The notes beneath the pieces are model-generated. The model made no database searches. It was not told the origin of the DNA and saw only the letters and a program-made list of their open reading frames with translations. Position numbers and translations under genes: made by a program. A stretch of DNA of 12,099 nucleotides from Anaeromyxobacter sp. (GTDB taxonomy: Bacteria; Myxococcota; Myxococcia; Myxococcales; Anaeromyxobacteraceae): NCBI GenBank assembly GCA_020028115.1, contig JAHWYA010000012.1, forward strand, positions 1 through 12,099, written 5' to 3'. Below, piece after piece: positions 9,048 to 12,099 of the stretch (position 1 is the first letter of the stretch; the number at the start of each line of letters is the position of its first letter).

Positions 9048-10616
9048 ATGGGACCGAGCCGCCCGGCGCCCGGCATCGAGGCGCTCCACGACATCTCCAA
9101 GGTGCTGTCGGTCTCGACCGACCTCTCGAAGGCGTTCACCTCCGCGCTCCTCGTCCTGCGCTCCCACCTCGGGCTCGAGAACGGCACCGTCTCCCTCTTC
9201 GACCCGGTGACCGGCGAGGTCTTCATCGAGGCGGCGCCCGAGATGCCGGACGCGGAGCGCATCCTCGGGCGGCTGCGCCCGGGCGAGGGCGTCGTCGGGC
9301 GGGTGTTCCGGACCGGGATCCCGATCGCGGTCCCCGACCTCGCCGACGAGCCCACCTTCCTGAACCTCACCGGGAGCTGGCGAGACCTCCGGGAGGACCC
9401 GCGGGCGCTCTACGCCGTGCCGCTGAGGGAGGGGCGCGCCACGCTGGGCGTCCTCACCGCGGAGCGGTGCTGGGCGGCGGGGCCGTTCTCCTTCGACGCC
9501 GACCTGCGCCTCCTCTCGGTGGCGGCGTCGATGCTCGCGAGCAGGCTGCGGCTCCACCGCCTCGAGGACCACAAGGCCCGGACGCTCGCCGAGTCGCCGC
9601 CCGTGCTGCCCGACCCGGAGCGCTTCCGCGGGATCGTCGGCGGGAGCGCGCGCTGGCGGGAGGTCCTCGACGTCGTGACGCGCGTCGCGCCGAGCCGCGC
9701 GACCGTCCTCCTCCGCGGCGAGAGCGGCACGGGCAAGGAGGTCGTCGCCCGCGCCCTCCACGACCACGGGCCGCGCGCGGAGCGGCCCTTCGTCGCGGTG
9801 AGCTGCGCCGCGCTCCCCGAGGCGCTCCTCGAGAGCGAGCTGTTCGGGCACGAGAAGGGGGCGTTCACCGGCGCCGCGCAGGCGCGCCCGGGCCGGTTCG
9901 AGCTCGCGGACGGCGGGACGCTCTTCCTCGACGAGGTCGGCGAGCTGCCGCTCGCCGCGCAGGTGAAGCTCCTTCGCGCCATCCAGGAGCGGCAGTTCGA
10001 GCGGGTCGGCGGGCGCCGGACCCTCACGGTGGACGTCCGGCTCATCGCAGCGACGAACCGGGACCTCGAGGAGGCAGTGCGGGAGGGCTCCTTCCGCCTC
10101 GACCTGTTCCACCGCCTCCAGGTCGTCGAGATCGCGCTGCCGCCGCTGCGCGAGCGGCGGGAGGACGTGCCGCTCCTCGCCTCCCACTTCCTCGACGAGC
10201 TCGCCGCCGAGCACGGGAGGAGGCTCGAGCTCGCCCCCGGCGTCCTCGAGGCGCTCGCGGCCCACGCCTGGCCGGGGAACGTACGGCAGCTCCGGAACGC
10301 GCTCGAGCGGCTCGTCGTCGCACACCGGGACGGGCCGGTGACGGCGAGGGATCTCGAGTGGCTGCGGGGGCCGACCTCGAGTCCGTTCGTCCCGAGCGGA
10401 GCGTCGCCGGAGGCGACACGAAGTCGAGGGACGCCGATCGTGTCCACGACCACGCCCCCGTCCACGACCACGCCCCCGTCCGAGCGCGACCGGGTGGTGG
10501 ACGCGCTTGCACGGGCGGGCCACGTCCAGGCGCGCGCGGCGCGGCTCCTCGGGATGTCCGTGCGGCAGCTCCGCTGGCGGATCGCGAAGTACGGGATCGC
10601 GGTCGAGCGGTTCTGA
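9048..10616 (+). CDS. nifA: Nif-specific sigma-54-dependent activator NifA
   Basis: 522 aa from ATG 9048. NifA is a bacterial enhancer-binding protein that hydrolyses ATP to open sigma-54 promoters of nif genes. An N-terminal GAF domain spans about 15-165. The AAA+ domain has Walker A GESGTGKE (224-231), the sigma-54 contact loop GAFTGA (271-276), Walker B TLFLDEVGEL (291-300) and WPGNVRQL near 408-415. The C-terminal helix-turn-helix (about 480-520, with QARAARLLGMSVRQL) is close to NifA proteins. The linker at about 441-478 has no cysteine, so the C-X4-C oxygen-sensing motif of the Rhizobium type is absent. The linker is encoded by a palindromic repeat and an 18-bp tandem repeat. An upstream GTG at 8964 is possible, but it would add an Arg/Pro-rich stretch running through the promoter. 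No ribosome-binding site precedes the ATG. Confidence 0.9.
   Translation: MGPSRPAPGIEALHDISKVLSVSTDLSKAFTSALLVLRSHLGLENGTVSLFDPVTGEVFIEAAPEMPDAERILGRLRPGEGVVGRVFRTGIPIAVPDLADEPTFLNLTGSWRDLREDPRALYAVPLREGRATLGVLTAERCWAAGPFSFDADLRLLSVAASMLASRLRLHRLEDHKARTLAESPPVLPDPERFRGIVGGSARWREVLDVVTRVAPSRATVLLRGESGTGKEVVARALHDHGPRAERPFVAVSCAALPEALLESELFGHEKGAFTGAAQARPGRFELADGGTLFLDEVGELPLAAQVKLLRAIQERQFERVGGRRTLTVDVRLIAATNRDLEEAVREGSFRLDLFHRLQVVEIALPPLRERREDVPLLASHFLDELAAEHGRRLELAPGVLEALAAHAWPGNVRQLRNALERLVVAHRDGPVTARDLEWLRGPTSSPFVPSGASPEATRSRGTPIVSTTTPPSTTTPPSERDRVVDALARAGHVQARAARLLGMSVRQLRWRIAKYGIAVERF
10386..10433 (+). repeat. REP-like dispersed palindrome inside the nifA linker
   Basis: The segment begins TTCGTCCCGAGCGGAGCG and ends AAGTCGAGGGACG. 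Outer arms CGTCCC (10388-10393) and GGGACG (10428-10433) pair, and an inner hairpin TCGCC-GGA-GGCGA lies at 10404-10416. This closely resembles the dispersed element of the form TTCGTCCTGAGCG...GAAGTCGAAGGACG that I recall from intergenic regions of many GC-rich bacteria. Here it is read through in frame as part of the NifA linker. Its copy number in this genome cannot be seen from the window. Confidence 0.6.
10442..10477 (+). repeat. 18-bp perfect tandem repeat in nifA
   Basis: GTCCACGACCACGCCCCC occurs twice in a row (10442-10459 and 10460-10477), followed by GTCC of a third unit. It is in frame and encodes Ser-Thr-Thr-Thr-Pro-Pro twice, a flexible linker just before the DNA-binding domain. 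Copy number could change by slippage without breaking the frame. Confidence 0.9.
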
Positions 10617-10626
10617 GGGGGGCGAC

Positions 10627-11076
10627 ATGGACGTCCGGATCCGCACCGCGTGCGCCGCCGACCTCCCGGTCCTCGTCCGGCTCGTCGGAGAGCTCTTCTC
10701 GATCGAGGCGGACTTCCGGCCGGATCCGGAGAAGCAGCGGCGCGGCCTCGCCCTCATGCTCGCGGACCCGGCGAGCCGCGCCGTCCTCGTCGCGGAGCGC
10801 GGCGGCGAGGTCGTCGGGATGGTCACCGGACAGCTCGTCGTCTCGACCGCCGAGGGCGCCCCGTCGGTCCTCGTCGAGGACATGGTGGTGGACGCGGCGT
10901 CGCGCGGCGGCGGCGTCGGACGGGCGCTCCTCGCGGCGGTGGAGTCGTGGGCGGCGAAGCGCGGCGCGACGAGGCTGCAGCTCCTCGCCGACCGCGAGAA
11001 CGCGCCGGCGCTCGCGTTCTACGCGCGGATGGGCTGGAGCGCGACGCGCCTCGTCTGCTGGCGCCGTTCGCGCTGA
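10627..11076 (+). CDS. GNAT-family N-acetyltransferase
   Basis: 149 aa. GNAT enzymes move an acetyl group from acetyl-CoA to an amine; the substrate here is unknown. The acetyl-CoA motif A is visible as VEDMVVDAASRGGGVGRALL at 83-102, with the pyrophosphate-binding R93-G-G-G-V-G98. The C-terminal signature NAPALAFYARMGW lies at 125-137. ATG 10627 follows GAGGGG at 6 nt and starts 10 bp after the nifA stop, so it is very likely co-transcribed with nifA. The frame is open further upstream, but that part is the nifA coding sequence read out of frame. GNAT genes occur next to nif genes in some diazotrophs, but whether this one acts on a Nif protein, a small molecule or an amino acid is not visible. 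Confidence 0.88.
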   Translation: MDVRIRTACAADLPVLVRLVGELFSIEADFRPDPEKQRRGLALMLADPASRAVLVAERGGEVVGMVTGQLVVSTAEGAPSVLVEDMVVDAASRGGGVGRALLAAVESWAAKRGATRLQLLADRENAPALAFYARMGWSATRLVCWRRSR

Positions 11077-11104
11077 GTCCGCGGAGGCGCGGGCGCGAGC
11101 CGAA

Positions 11105-11130
11105 GGGTGACGCGCAGGACGCGCGCGCCC
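11105..11130 (+). terminator. Possible terminator hairpin after the nifA-GNAT unit
   Basis: GGGTGACGCGC (11105-11115) pairs with GCGCGCGCCC (11121-11130) around AGGAC. This gives a 10-bp stem with one bulged A and one G-T pair, starting 28 bp after the GNAT stop. No T tract follows, so it is only a candidate. It ends directly before the NifA site of nifH. Confidence 0.35.

Positions 11131-12099
<969 letters not shown>

Overview
The window has very high GC and strong G/C at third codon positions. It carries a tig-clpP-clpX-lon protease locus followed directly by a nitrogen-fixation control block (draG, draT, nifA, nifH). This fits a diazotrophic, GC-rich Myxococcota of the Anaeromyxobacter type. 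That is inference from gene content and composition, because no rRNA or species marker is present.

Layout. (1) Positions 1-441 hold a plus-strand tRNA cluster: Arg(TCG), His(GTG), Arg(TCT), Lys(CTT). It ends in a strong intrinsic terminator at 451-489. (2) On the minus strand, 498-905 encodes a small SspB-like ClpXP adaptor, which ends just inside that terminator. (3) tRNA-Leu(TAG) at 968-1049 precedes a plus-strand proteostasis run: trigger factor (tig), clpP and clpX. Then comes a 352-bp non-coding gap with hairpins and a tandem repeat, then lon. (4) draG (dinitrogenase reductase-activating glycohydrolase) overlaps the lon stop codon by 1 bp. (5) draT lies tail-to-tail with draG on the minus strand, sharing a TCATGA. 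(6) A short draT/nifA divergent region carries a consensus sigma-54 promoter, a perfect 8-bp inverted repeat and the nifA start. (7) nifA is followed 10 bp later by a GNAT acetyltransferase gene. (8) A 227-bp intergenic region with a NifA upstream activator site and a sigma-54 promoter drives nifH, which runs off the right edge.

How the genes work together. Trigger factor catches nascent chains, ClpXP and Lon degrade proteins, and the SspB-like protein probably delivers substrates to ClpX. NifA with sigma-54 activates nifH. NifH (Fe protein) keeps the arginine (R99) that DraT ADP-ribosylates to switch nitrogenase off and DraG restores, so writer, eraser, target and transcriptional activator all lie within about 5 kb.

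The parts most worth a second look are regulatory. draG appears tied to the lon transcript instead of paired with draT. The nifA sigma-54 promoter is so close to its ATG that the mRNA would be almost leaderless. The nifA inter-domain linker is built from a REP-like palindrome plus an 18-bp tandem repeat. I see no clearly new multi-gene system; the unusual element is the wiring of a known one.
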